Positions 1 through 7,613 of a stretch of DNA of 14,184 nt are shown here, piece by piece. Source of the stretch: Microbacteriaceae bacterium UBA6152. GTDB taxonomy: Bacteria > Actinomycetota > Actinomycetes > Actinomycetales > Microbacteriaceae. The notes under the pieces are model-generated. The model had not been told where the DNA came from. It was given only the letters and a program-made list of their open reading frames with translations, and searched no databases. The stretch spans positions 5,135 through 19,318 of the forward strand of contig DIUS01000145.1 in assembly GCA_002423075.1 (NCBI GenBank). The letters run 5' to 3'. The position numbers and the translations under genes were made by a program. The first letter of the stretch is position 1. The number at the start of each line of letters is the position of its first letter.

Positions 1-358
1 CGACGGTGCCCTTGGTCTCGCCGAGGTCCCACAACAAAGACTCGCGGGCTTCGACGATGACGGTGAGCCCGCCGGGCCAGAACTCTTTCACGAGCTTCTC
101 GACCGCCTCGGGCACGTTCTCGGCGAGCGCGTTGAGGGTCGGGATGCCCGGAATGAGTACGGGCGGCGGCGCATCGCGGCTCCGCTCTTTGGCATCGAGC
201 AGGCGCTGCACGGCTTGGGCGCGGAAGGCGTCGGCCGCGAGCCCGTAGACGGTGTCGGTCGGCAGCACGACGAGCTCGCCCCGACCGATGGCGCCGCGTG
301 CGGCCCGCAGACCTTCGAGCAGCTCGCTCTCGACGGAGCAGTCGTACACGGCGGTCAT
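1..358 (-). CDS. Threonylcarbamoyl-AMP synthase (Sua5/YrdC/TsaC family), partial, N-terminal 119 residues
   Basis: This family makes L-threonylcarbamoyl-AMP from threonine, bicarbonate and ATP, the first step of the t6A modification of ANN-decoding tRNAs in the cytoplasm. The minus-strand translation starts MTAVYDCSVESELLEG and contains the diagnostic YrdC block PTDTVYGLAADA at about residues 33-44. The basic substrate-binding segment DAKERSR follows at about 55-61, then PPPVLI and an EFWPGGLTVIV stretch at about 92-102 that is typical of the fold. The ATG at 356-358 is preceded by an in-frame barrier, because the nearby ATG seven bases upstream runs into a stop at once. No strong Shine-Dalgarno is visible. 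The gene runs off the left edge, so I cannot tell whether it has the C-terminal Sua5 domain. It is divergent from the HAD gene, with 34 bases between the two start codons. Confidence 0.93.
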   Translation of the reverse strand, partial: MTAVYDCSVESELLEGLRAARGAIGRGELVVLPTDTVYGLAADAFRAQAVQRLLDAKERSRDAPPPVLIPGIPTLNALAENVPEAVEKLVKEFWPGGLTVIVEARESLLWDLGETKGTV

Positions 359-392
359 GATGCGTTCATCGTACTGGGGCAGACTGAGGGGC

Positions 393-1016
393 GTGACCCT
401 GCTCTTCGTGTTCGACATGGACGACGTGCTCTACGACTACGACTGGCGTTCCCGCATGGCCGAGTTGACCGTCATCACCGGGCATGACCTGCACGAACTG
501 CGCCGCCGGTGGTGGATCAGCGGCATGGAGTGGGAGGCCGAGGCGGGCGACCCCAGCGACCCCGAGGAGTACCTCGCTCGAGTGTCGGGCGTGATCGGTG
601 CTGAGATCTCGCGCGACGAGTGGGTGCGCATCCGCTCGCAGGCCACGCGCGCCCGACCCGCCGCCCTCGACGCCGTGCGCCGCGCCGCCGAGCTCGGGCA
701 GGTCGCGCTGCTGACGAACAACGGCATCCTCATCCACCACCACCTGCACGAGGTCGCCGCGGAACTCGTGCCCATCATGGGGCGCGAGAACCTGCACGCC
801 TCGGCGTCGTTCGGGGCGCGCAAGCCCGACCCGCTCGTCTACGAGCGCGTACTTGCGCACTATGGAGCCGCGGCCGCCGACACGTTCTTCGCCGACGACC
901 TCGTCGAGAACGTCGCGGGGGCTGAGTCGATCGGCATCACCGGCCACCTCTACGTCAACGAGGCGTCGTTGCTCGCCGCGATCGAGGCCTTCGCGGGCGA
1001 AGCACGGGCTGCCTGA
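393..1016 (+). CDS. HAD-superfamily hydrolase (subfamily IA-like)
   Basis: Predicted cytoplasmic phosphatase or related phosphotransferase of 207 residues; the substrate is unknown. All four HAD motifs are visible: motif I DMDDV at residues 8-12 (nucleophile D8, acid/base D10), motif II as the LLTNNG threonine in the middle, motif III lysine in GARKPDPLVYERVL, and motif IV FFADDLVENV. A helical cap segment rich in Trp and Glu (RRRWWISGMEWEAEAG) lies between motifs I and II. The reading frame is open further upstream to 252, but motif I sits only seven residues after GTG 393, a GAGGGG run lies immediately before it, and longer versions would overlap sua5. ATG 357 or 360 are alternatives. The stop overlaps the next gene's ATG (TGATG), so the two are probably translated together. 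The family is secure; the substrate is not. Confidence 0.85.
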   Translation: MTLLFVFDMDDVLYDYDWRSRMAELTVITGHDLHELRRRWWISGMEWEAEAGDPSDPEEYLARVSGVIGAEISRDEWVRIRSQATRARPAALDAVRRAAELGQVALLTNNGILIHHHLHEVAAELVPIMGRENLHASASFGARKPDPLVYERVLAHYGAAAADTFFADDLVENVAGAESIGITGHLYVNEASLLAAIEAFAGEARAA

Positions 1017-2152
1017 TGCTGCGCCTCGGCGTCATGGCGACGTCGCGCAAGCCCGACGAGCGGCGCCTGCCGATCCATCCCGGCCACCTCGAGCGCATCG
1101 ACCCCGATCTGCGGGCTCACATGACGCTCGAGCGCGGTTACGGCGCCCGATTCGGCATCGCGGATGCTGAGCTCGAGCCTCTCGTGGCCGGCATGGCCGA
1201 CCGCGCCGAGGTCATCGCCCGTTCCGACGTCGTACTGCTGCCCAAGCCGCAGGCCAGCGACCTCGAGGATCTGCGCGATGGCCAAACTCTCTGGGGCTGG
1301 CCGCACTGCGTACAAGACCGTGCCATCACGCAGCTCGCGATCGACAAGAGTCTGACCCTCATCGCGTGGGAAGCCATGAACCACTGGCGCGACGACGGCA
1401 GCTTCGGGCTGCACGTCTTCCACAAGAACAACGAACTGGCCGGCTATTGCTCCGTGATCCACGGCCTCGAGCTGTGCGGCTCGACGGGCGACTACGGCCG
1501 CCGCCTGACCGCGGTCGTGATCGGGTTTGGGGCGACCGCGCGCGGTGCGGTGACGGCGCTGAATGCGCACGGCATCCACGATGTTCGCGTGCTCACGAAC
1601 CGCGACATCGCCGCCGTCAGCGCGCCCATCCCCTCCGTCGACATCGTGCAGTTCGAGCACGACGACGATCCCGCGATCGGCAGCACGGTCAACACCGACG
1701 ACGGGCCGGTCGCCCTCGCCGCGTATCTCGCAGAGAACGACATCGTCGTCAACTGCACGCTACAAGACCCGAACGCTCCCCTGACCTATCTGGAGCTCCA
1801 CGACCTCGACGCTTTTCGCCCAGGGAGCCTCATCATCGACGTGTCGATCGACGAAGGCATGGGCTTCAGCTGGGCGCGCCCGACCTCGTTCGCCGATCCG
1901 ATGTTCACGGTCGGCAACTCGACGAACTACTACGCCGTCGACCACAGCCCCTCCCTTCTGTGGAACTCGACGACGTGGGAGATCAGTGAGGCGCTCATGC
2001 CGTTCCTCCGCACCGTCATGGAGGGCCCAGCGTCGTGGGATGCGTCCGACACGATCACGCGCGCGATCGAGATCGAGGATGGGCGCGTACGCAACGCGGC
2101 GATCCTGACGTTCCAGGGGCGTTCGAGGGAGTACCCGCACGTGTCAGCCTGA
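1016..2152 (+). CDS. Alanine dehydrogenase/PNT-fold oxidoreductase, N5-(carboxyethyl)ornithine synthase-like
   Basis: A 378-residue predicted NAD(P)H-dependent dehydrogenase. N5-(carboxyethyl)ornithine synthases reductively condense pyruvate with the side-chain amine of ornithine; that reaction is an inference here. The N-terminal AlaDH/PNT-type domain opens with SRKPDERRLPIHP at about 10-22, the segment that in alanine dehydrogenases carries substrate-binding residues. It continues with GYGARFGIAD at 41-50 and a WPHCVQDR block whose H97 is placed like the catalytic histidine of AlaDH and saccharopine dehydrogenase. HVFHKNNELAG at about 133-143 resembles the segment I associate with carboxyethylornithine synthases. 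A Rossmann glycine motif GFGATARG spans 170-177. A lysine-type saccharopine dehydrogenase relative is the main alternative. The ATG overlaps the HAD stop by one base, so the pair looks like a two-gene operon. Confidence 0.75.
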   Translation: MLRLGVMATSRKPDERRLPIHPGHLERIDPDLRAHMTLERGYGARFGIADAELEPLVAGMADRAEVIARSDVVLLPKPQASDLEDLRDGQTLWGWPHCVQDRAITQLAIDKSLTLIAWEAMNHWRDDGSFGLHVFHKNNELAGYCSVIHGLELCGSTGDYGRRLTAVVIGFGATARGAVTALNAHGIHDVRVLTNRDIAAVSAPIPSVDIVQFEHDDDPAIGSTVNTDDGPVALAAYLAENDIVVNCTLQDPNAPLTYLELHDLDAFRPGSLIIDVSIDEGMGFSWARPTSFADPMFTVGNSTNYYAVDHSPSLLWNSTTWEISEALMPFLRTVMEGPASWDASDTITRAIEIEDGRVRNAAILTFQGRSREYPHVSA

Positions 2153-2154
2153 CC

Positions 2155-2174
2155 CCCGGGACCCCGCCTCCGGG
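2155..2174 (+). terminator. Weak GC-rich hairpin just after the dehydrogenase stop
   Basis: CCCGG at 2155-2159 can pair with CCGGG at 2170-2174 around a ten-base loop, starting three bases after the stop codon. There is no T-run after it, so if it ends the plus-strand transcript it would need help, for example from Rho. This is a weak call based on position and five base pairs. Confidence 0.25.
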
Positions 2175-2189
2175 ATTCGCGACGAATAA

Positions 2190-2249
2190 TCACACAGAAT
2201 CGGACAACTCGCACTGTCTCAGGCGTACGACGTGTCCGAATCAGTGTGA
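2190..2249. repeat. Imperfect 17-bp inverted repeat between convergent genes (terminator or intergenic repeat)
   Basis: TCACACAGAATCGGACA at 2190-2206 is the reverse complement of 2233-2249 at 15 of 17 positions, with a 26-base loop. A second, competing pairing exists: 2206-2216 (AACTCGCACTG) against 2242-2252 matches at 10 of 11. The element lies between the 3' ends of two convergent genes. Read on the minus strand, the hairpin is followed by TTATTCG, a weak U-rich tail, so it could terminate the toxin-antitoxin-like operon. It could instead be a member of a dispersed palindromic repeat family. I saw no second copy in this window. Confidence 0.6.
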
Positions 2250-2307
2250 GTTGGCAGGGGCGCGCACGAGCAGGCGGACCAAACTCAGACTCTCTCGGGG
2301 AGGCGCG

Positions 2308-2529
2308 TCACCTGTGGTCACCCGGCACAACCCGACGGTGAAGCAGGACGGTCACAGAGAGAAGGATCAGGCACACGACGAGTGCCAAAAGCCAACGACC
2401 GACCTCTCCCCACGCGCCCACAGGCACGATCAGAAGGAGTGATGCGGGAGTCACCACGAGAATGCATGCCACATATGCCGCTAGAACTCGCCAGCCAGCC
2501 GCATTGCGTTCACGTCTCGAGTCCGTCAT
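2308..2529 (-). CDS. Small two-helix membrane protein of unknown function
   Basis: A 73-residue protein that I do not recognise. After a charged start (MTDSRRERNAAGWR) come two hydrophobic segments, about residues 13-37 and 43-63, separated by GAWGEVGR, then a basic tail HRRVVPGDHR. The likely topology is a hairpin in the inner membrane with both ends in the cytoplasm, following the positive-inside rule. Its ATG overlaps the stop of the upstream HEPN gene by four bases (ATGA), which argues that it is a real, translationally coupled third gene of that operon rather than a chance open frame. No strong Shine-Dalgarno is visible, which fits coupling. It could be an immunity, anchoring or effector component, or a passenger. 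Confidence 0.6.
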   Translation of the reverse strand: MTDSRRERNAAGWRVLAAYVACILVVTPASLLLIVPVGAWGEVGRWLLALVVCLILLSVTVLLHRRVVPGDHR

Positions 2530-2927
2530 GGTGAGCGCCTGTCGAGCAGGCGATGCACGATCTCGGGGATGCGAGCAGTGACTGCCGCCCAGAAGAGGTC
2601 GTCGTTCATGCCGACGTAGCCCGCGTGCGCGGCGATGTTGCGGGTCGCTTTGATCGCCGTGATCTCTTCTGCCGTCAGCCGCTCGGCGAGGGGCGCGAAC
2701 TCGGGCCGCTCGAGCAGCGCCGCGAGGCGGATGACGACCATGCTCGCCACGTCATAGTGGGGCGCGCCCTCCCCGAAGGACTCGCGACCTTCCTCACTGA
2801 CGGAATCGCATCGATGCAGGATGCGCTCCAGCTCGTCGCGGATGTTCTGAGCGTCTGTGCGCACACGTCGATTGGTGTCGCTCCGGGGCCGTGGCTCAAA
2901 GCGGCGCGCGCCGCCAGCTTCGGTCAC
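2526..2927 (-). CDS. HEPN-domain protein, HepT-like (predicted type VII toxin RNase)
   Basis: A 133-residue helical protein. HepT toxins are RNases whose active site is an R-x4-6-H motif at a dimer interface, and MntA partners silence them by adding AMP to a nearby tyrosine. Here R96-NIAA-H101 gives R-x4-H, followed by A-G-Y104; many HepT proteins have H-x-Y, so the tyrosine is one residue further away. The C-terminal stretch MNDDLFWAAVTARIPEIVHRLL fits the HepT pattern after the active site. It starts with GTG at 2925-2927, overlapping the MntA-like stop (GTGA). The first 25 or so residues are basic, lack an obvious family match and may be an extension; GTG at codon 22 is a later alternative start. 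The domain call is good; RNase activity is inferred. Confidence 0.82.
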   Translation of the reverse strand: MTEAGGARRFEPRPRSDTNRRVRTDAQNIRDELERILHRCDSVSEEGRESFGEGAPHYDVASMVVIRLAALLERPEFAPLAERLTAEEITAIKATRNIAAHAGYVGMNDDLFWAAVTARIPEIVHRLLDRRSP

Positions 2928-3394
2928 AGCGCAACAGCCTCGAGCGCCGCCTCTGCAGCCTGAGGGGAGTCGGCCGTGTCCGTGACCACGTCTACCGGGA
3001 ACCCGGTCAAGTCGCGCACCTCCTCGGCAAACAGAGCCAGGTCGAAGAGGTCGACCTGTGGACCAGGGGACACGATGAGATCAATGTCGCTGTCGAAGTG
3101 GTCTTCGCCGCGAATGGTCGAACCGAACACCCGAACTCGCTCGATCCCCCGCTGTGCCGCCAGCGCGGTGATCTGATCGGCGAAATCGGCAAGCGGAAGC
3201 GACGGTCGATAGTCGGCGGCGCGCAGCACCCGCTCGAGCATCTCGTCTGAGGCACTGCGCGTGCCCTTCTCCATCTGCGCGAGGCTCGGCTGGCTGATTC
3301 CGGCCCGGCGCGCCAGTTCGCTCTGGGTGAGTCCAGCGTCGAGTCGAGCCCGGCGGAGGAGTTCGCCAGGCAGCGTCGTCATGAAGCGAGCCAT
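2924..3394 (-). CDS. HTH-nucleotidyltransferase fusion, MntA-like (predicted type VII antitoxin)
   Basis: A 156-residue two-domain protein. Residues about 8-62 are an XRE/Cro-type helix-turn-helix (LRRARLDAGLTQSELARRAG, then SQPSLAQMEKG). Residues about 72-150 are a minimal nucleotidyltransferase with FGSTIRG at 90-96 and DSDIDL at 101-106. This gives the exact GS-x10-D-x-D pattern of MntA enzymes, with D103 and D105 as metal ligands and D135 (VDVVT) as a plausible third carboxylate. Known MntA proteins AMPylate and neutralise HepT. The fused DNA-binding domain suggests that this one also represses its own operon. ATG 3394 is chosen; ATG at codon 5 is possible. It is the first gene of a three-gene minus-strand unit with four-base overlaps throughout. 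Confidence 0.88.
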   Translation of the reverse strand: MARFMTTLPGELLRRARLDAGLTQSELARRAGISQPSLAQMEKGTRSASDEMLERVLRAADYRPSLPLADFADQITALAAQRGIERVRVFGSTIRGEDHFDSDIDLIVSPGPQVDLFDLALFAEEVRDLTGFPVDVVTDTADSPQAAEAALEAVAL

Positions 3395-3400
3395 GCAATG

Positions 3401-3428
3401 AATATATCACCGCGCTATATCTCAGATA
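3401..3428 (-). promoter_or_regulatory. AT-rich candidate operator and promoter of the MntA/HepT-like operon
   Basis: This is a clear AT-rich island in GC-rich surroundings, seven bases upstream of the antitoxin start. It contains a direct repeat, TATATCAC (3403-3410) and TATATCTC (3416-3423), 7 of 8 identical with a 13-base period. A perfect dyad, TATCT-C-AGATA, spans 3418-3428. XRE-family antitoxins commonly bind such repeats over their own promoter. Any -10 element (for example TATATT on the minus strand) would lie inside the repeats. Binding is inferred. Confidence 0.5.
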
Positions 3429-3441
3429 GAGGGATGCGGCG

Positions 3442-4305
3442 TTAGCGGGTGGCAGTGGTTGCGCGGTCGCGACCGAGCAGGTCGCGGTGCGAGGCGACCG
3501 CGGTGAAGCCGCCCGCGCGCACGAAGGCGGCGATGACCTCGGCCTGCAGCTCGCCGTGCTCGATGACGAGGGTGCCGCCGGGTCGCAGCAGGCGGTGGGC
3601 CGTGACGACGAGCGCGCGCACGGCGTCCAGTCCGTCGACACCCGAGTAGAGAGCGTGCTCGGGGTCGAAGAGGCGCACCTCGGGGTCGCGCGGAACCGCG
3701 CCCACGGGAATGTAGGGCGGGTTGGAGGCGACGACGTCGACGGTTCCGTCGAGCTCGGGGAGAGCATCCGCGAAATCGGCGAAGACGAGCCGCACGCGGT
3801 CGTCGCCGTAGCGACGCACGTTGCGGGTCGTCCAGACGAAGGCCTGCGGAGAATTCTCGACCGCGACGACGTGCGAGTGCGGCACCTCGACCGCCATCGC
3901 GAGGGCGATAGCGCCGCTGCCGCTGCCAAGGTCGACGGCGAGGGGCTGCGGGCTCGCGACGGCCGCGAGGGCGTCGATCGCGAACTGCACGACGAGCTCG
4001 GTCTCGGGCCGCGGCACGAAGACTCCGGGGCCGACGGCGAGCTCGAGCGTGCGGAACGGTGCGACGCCGGTGATGTGCTGCACGGGCTCGCGCAGCGCGC
4101 GGCGCTCGATGAACTCGGTAACGGTCATGACTTGCTCGGCGTCGAGGGGAGCACCGACGAGCGCCTTGGCCTGCACCTGGCCGCGGCTCATGCCGAGCAC
4201 GTGCCCGATAAGCAGATCGCTATCGGCCTCGGGGGTCGTGATGCCCGCCTGGGCGAGCACGCGGATGGCGTGGTCGCGCAGCGCGGCGAGGTCGGGGATG
4301 CTCAC
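3442..4305 (-). CDS. prmC: Peptide chain release factor N5-glutamine methyltransferase
   Basis: PrmC (HemK) methylates the glutamine of the GGQ loop of RF1 and RF2, using S-adenosylmethionine, and so speeds peptide release. The 287-residue length is normal. A helical N-terminal domain (about 1-75) precedes the methyltransferase domain, which has FVPRPETE at 96-103, the SAM-binding DLGSGSG at 125-131, the acidic end of strand 2 in VVAVENS, and the catalytic NPPY at 195-198 that binds the target glutamine. The start is GTG 4305; no good Shine-Dalgarno precedes it, and it follows the prfA stop by 17 bases, which suggests coupling to the gene of its own substrate. In related genomes sua5 usually follows; here about 3.1 kb intervenes. 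Confidence 0.96.
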   Translation of the reverse strand: MSIPDLAALRDHAIRVLAQAGITTPEADSDLLIGHVLGMSRGQVQAKALVGAPLDAEQVMTVTEFIERRALREPVQHITGVAPFRTLELAVGPGVFVPRPETELVVQFAIDALAAVASPQPLAVDLGSGSGAIALAMAVEVPHSHVVAVENSPQAFVWTTRNVRRYGDDRVRLVFADFADALPELDGTVDVVASNPPYIPVGAVPRDPEVRLFDPEHALYSGVDGLDAVRALVVTAHRLLRPGGTLVIEHGELQAEVIAAFVRAGGFTAVASHRDLLGRDRATTATR

Positions 4306-4322
4306 GGGAGGGTCGAAGCCGC

Positions 4323-5405
4323 TCAGGCTTCAGTGTCGCCGAGGGCGTCGAGGCGCGCCTCTTCGTCGGCCTGGATGCACGACTCGATGACGGGGCCGAG
4401 CGCGCCGTTCATGACGGTGTCGAGGTTGTAGGCCTTGTACCCCGTGCGGTGGTCGGCGATGCGGTTCTCGGGGAAGTTGTACGTGCGGATGCGCTCCGAG
4501 CGGTCCATGCCGCGAATCTGACTCTTGCGGGCGTCGCTGGCGACAGCATCCCGTTCCTCCTGCTGCTTCGCGAGAATGCGGGCCCGCAGCACGCGCATGG
4601 CGGCCTCGCGGTTCTGCAGCTGGCTCTTCTCGTTTTGCATCGACACGACAATGCCGGTCGGCAAGTGAGTGATGCGCACGGCCGAGTCGGTCGTGTTGAC
4701 CGACTGCCCGCCAGGGCCGCTCGAGCGGTAGACGTCGATCTTGAGGTCGTTCTGGTTGATGTCGACCTCTTCGGGCTCGTCGACCTCCGGAAAGACGAGC
4801 ACGCCCGTCGTCGAGGTGTGGATGCGCCCCTGGGACTCGGTCGCCGGCACGCGCTGCACGCGGTGCACGCCGCCTTCGTACTTCAGGTTCGCCCACGGAC
4901 CTTGAGCGGGATCACTCGAGGTGCCCTTGATGGCGACCTGCACGTCTTTGTAGCCGCCCATGTCGCTGCGGGTCGCGTCGAGCAGCTCGATCTTCCAGCC
5001 CTTCGACTCGGCGTAGTAGCCGTACATGCGCAGCAGGTCGGCCGCGAATAGCGCGGACTCTTCGCCGCCCTCGCCGCCTTTGATCTCCATGATCACGTCG
5101 CGCCCGTCGTCGGGGTCGCGAGGAATCAGCAGTCGGCGTAGCTTCTCGGCGCGCTCGGTGAGTGCCTGCTCGAGCGAGGGCACCTCGTCAGCGAAGGCCT
5201 CGTCGTCTTTCGCGAGCTCGCGCGCCGCGATGAGGTCTTCATCGGCCTGCTGCCAGTTCTCGTAGGCCGCGACGATCTGGCTCAGCTCGGCGTAGCGCCG
5301 GTTGAGTTTCTTGGCGCGCGCCGCATCGGCGTGCACGGCGGGGTCGCCGAGCTGCTCTTGCAGTGCTTCGTGCTCGGCGATGAGTGAGTCGACCGACTCG
5401 AACAT
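4323..5405 (-). CDS. prfA: Peptide chain release factor 1
   Basis: RF1 recognises UAA and UAG in the ribosomal A site and triggers hydrolysis of peptidyl-tRNA. The 360-residue protein has the usual domains: a coiled-coil N-terminal region (about 1-95), the codon-recognition tripeptide P-A-T at 187-189 (within RVPATESQGR), which identifies RF1 rather than RF2, and GGQ at 232-234 (SSGPGGQSVNTTDSA), whose Q234 is the PrmC target. The region around 285-320, including RIRTYNFPENR, is typical. The ATG is preceded by GAGGGAG at six bases, a good Shine-Dalgarno. It lies 45 bases after rho and 17 before prmC, all on the minus strand. Nothing in the reading frame looks damaged. Confidence 0.98.
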   Translation of the reverse strand: MFESVDSLIAEHEALQEQLGDPAVHADAARAKKLNRRYAELSQIVAAYENWQQADEDLIAARELAKDDEAFADEVPSLEQALTERAEKLRRLLIPRDPDDGRDVIMEIKGGEGGEESALFAADLLRMYGYYAESKGWKIELLDATRSDMGGYKDVQVAIKGTSSDPAQGPWANLKYEGGVHRVQRVPATESQGRIHTSTTGVLVFPEVDEPEEVDINQNDLKIDVYRSSGPGGQSVNTTDSAVRITHLPTGIVVSMQNEKSQLQNREAAMRVLRARILAKQQEERDAVASDARKSQIRGMDRSERIRTYNFPENRIADHRTGYKAYNLDTVMNGALGPVIESCIQADEEARLDALGDTEA

Positions 5406-5420
5406 GGAGTACTCCCTCGG

Positions 5421-5446
5421 GTCACACGCGCCGGAGCGCGCATGAC
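5421..5446 (-). other. Symmetrical hairpin between rho and prfA
   Basis: The 26-base element reads GTCA-CA-CGCGC-CGGA-GCGCG-CA-TGAC: a five-pair GC stem on a four-base loop, a symmetric 2x2 internal bulge, then four more pairs. It starts five bases after the rho stop and ends before the prfA Shine-Dalgarno. There is no U-tract, so it is not a typical intrinsic terminator. It could be an RNA processing or stability element that sets prfA levels relative to rho. Confidence 0.45.
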
Positions 5447-5450
5447 GGCA

Positions 5451-7442
<1,992 letters not shown>

Positions 7443-7613
7443 GGGATGTTTTCCTTTCGGCTCCGGGCGAGATACGCCACGGAGGATGCCCGGTGCTTCT
7501 GAATCGATCTGCCGATGTCGTGCGAGAGACCGGTGCCGGTGTCGTGAGCACAGTTGCAGCGAGATGCGGGTGGAAGCAGCGGAGCTGCTGGTGATGCTCG
7601 GGGAGTCTGCGGG
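7443..7613 (-). promoter_or_regulatory. Leader region between thrB and rho
   Basis: This 171-base spacer is the longest gap within the minus-strand core block and is the likely site of a rho promoter. It holds a perfect six-pair hairpin, AGCAGC/GCTGCT at 7575-7580 and 7584-7589 with a three-base loop, 25 bases after the thrB stop, and a direct repeat CCGATGTCGTG/CCGGTGTCGTG at 7512-7522 and 7536-7546 (10 of 11 identical, 24-base period). A small dyad ACCGG-TG-CCGGT lies at 7529-7540. The rho Shine-Dalgarno AAAGGA lies at its promoter-distal end. I could not assign a convincing -10/-35 pair. Confidence 0.4.

Noticed and set aside
252..392. 5' extension of the HAD gene
   Set aside because: It overlaps sua5 and adds 47 residues before motif I, which normally lies near the N-terminus.
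2035..2442. Plus-strand open frame covering the convergent spacer and the small membrane gene
   Set aside because: It begins inside the dehydrogenase gene, crosses the inverted repeat, and its sequence has no structure suggesting a protein.
359..3441. Attachment-site or target-site duplication at the ends of the putative insertion
   Set aside because: Only a shared GATGCG is visible near both ends, which is expected by chance in this sequence; no integrase, transposase or terminal inverted repeats were found.
3487..4431. Long plus-strand open frame opposite prmC
   Set aside because: PrmC motifs are intact on the other strand; the plus translation is Gly/Arg/Glu/His-rich with no recognisable domain.
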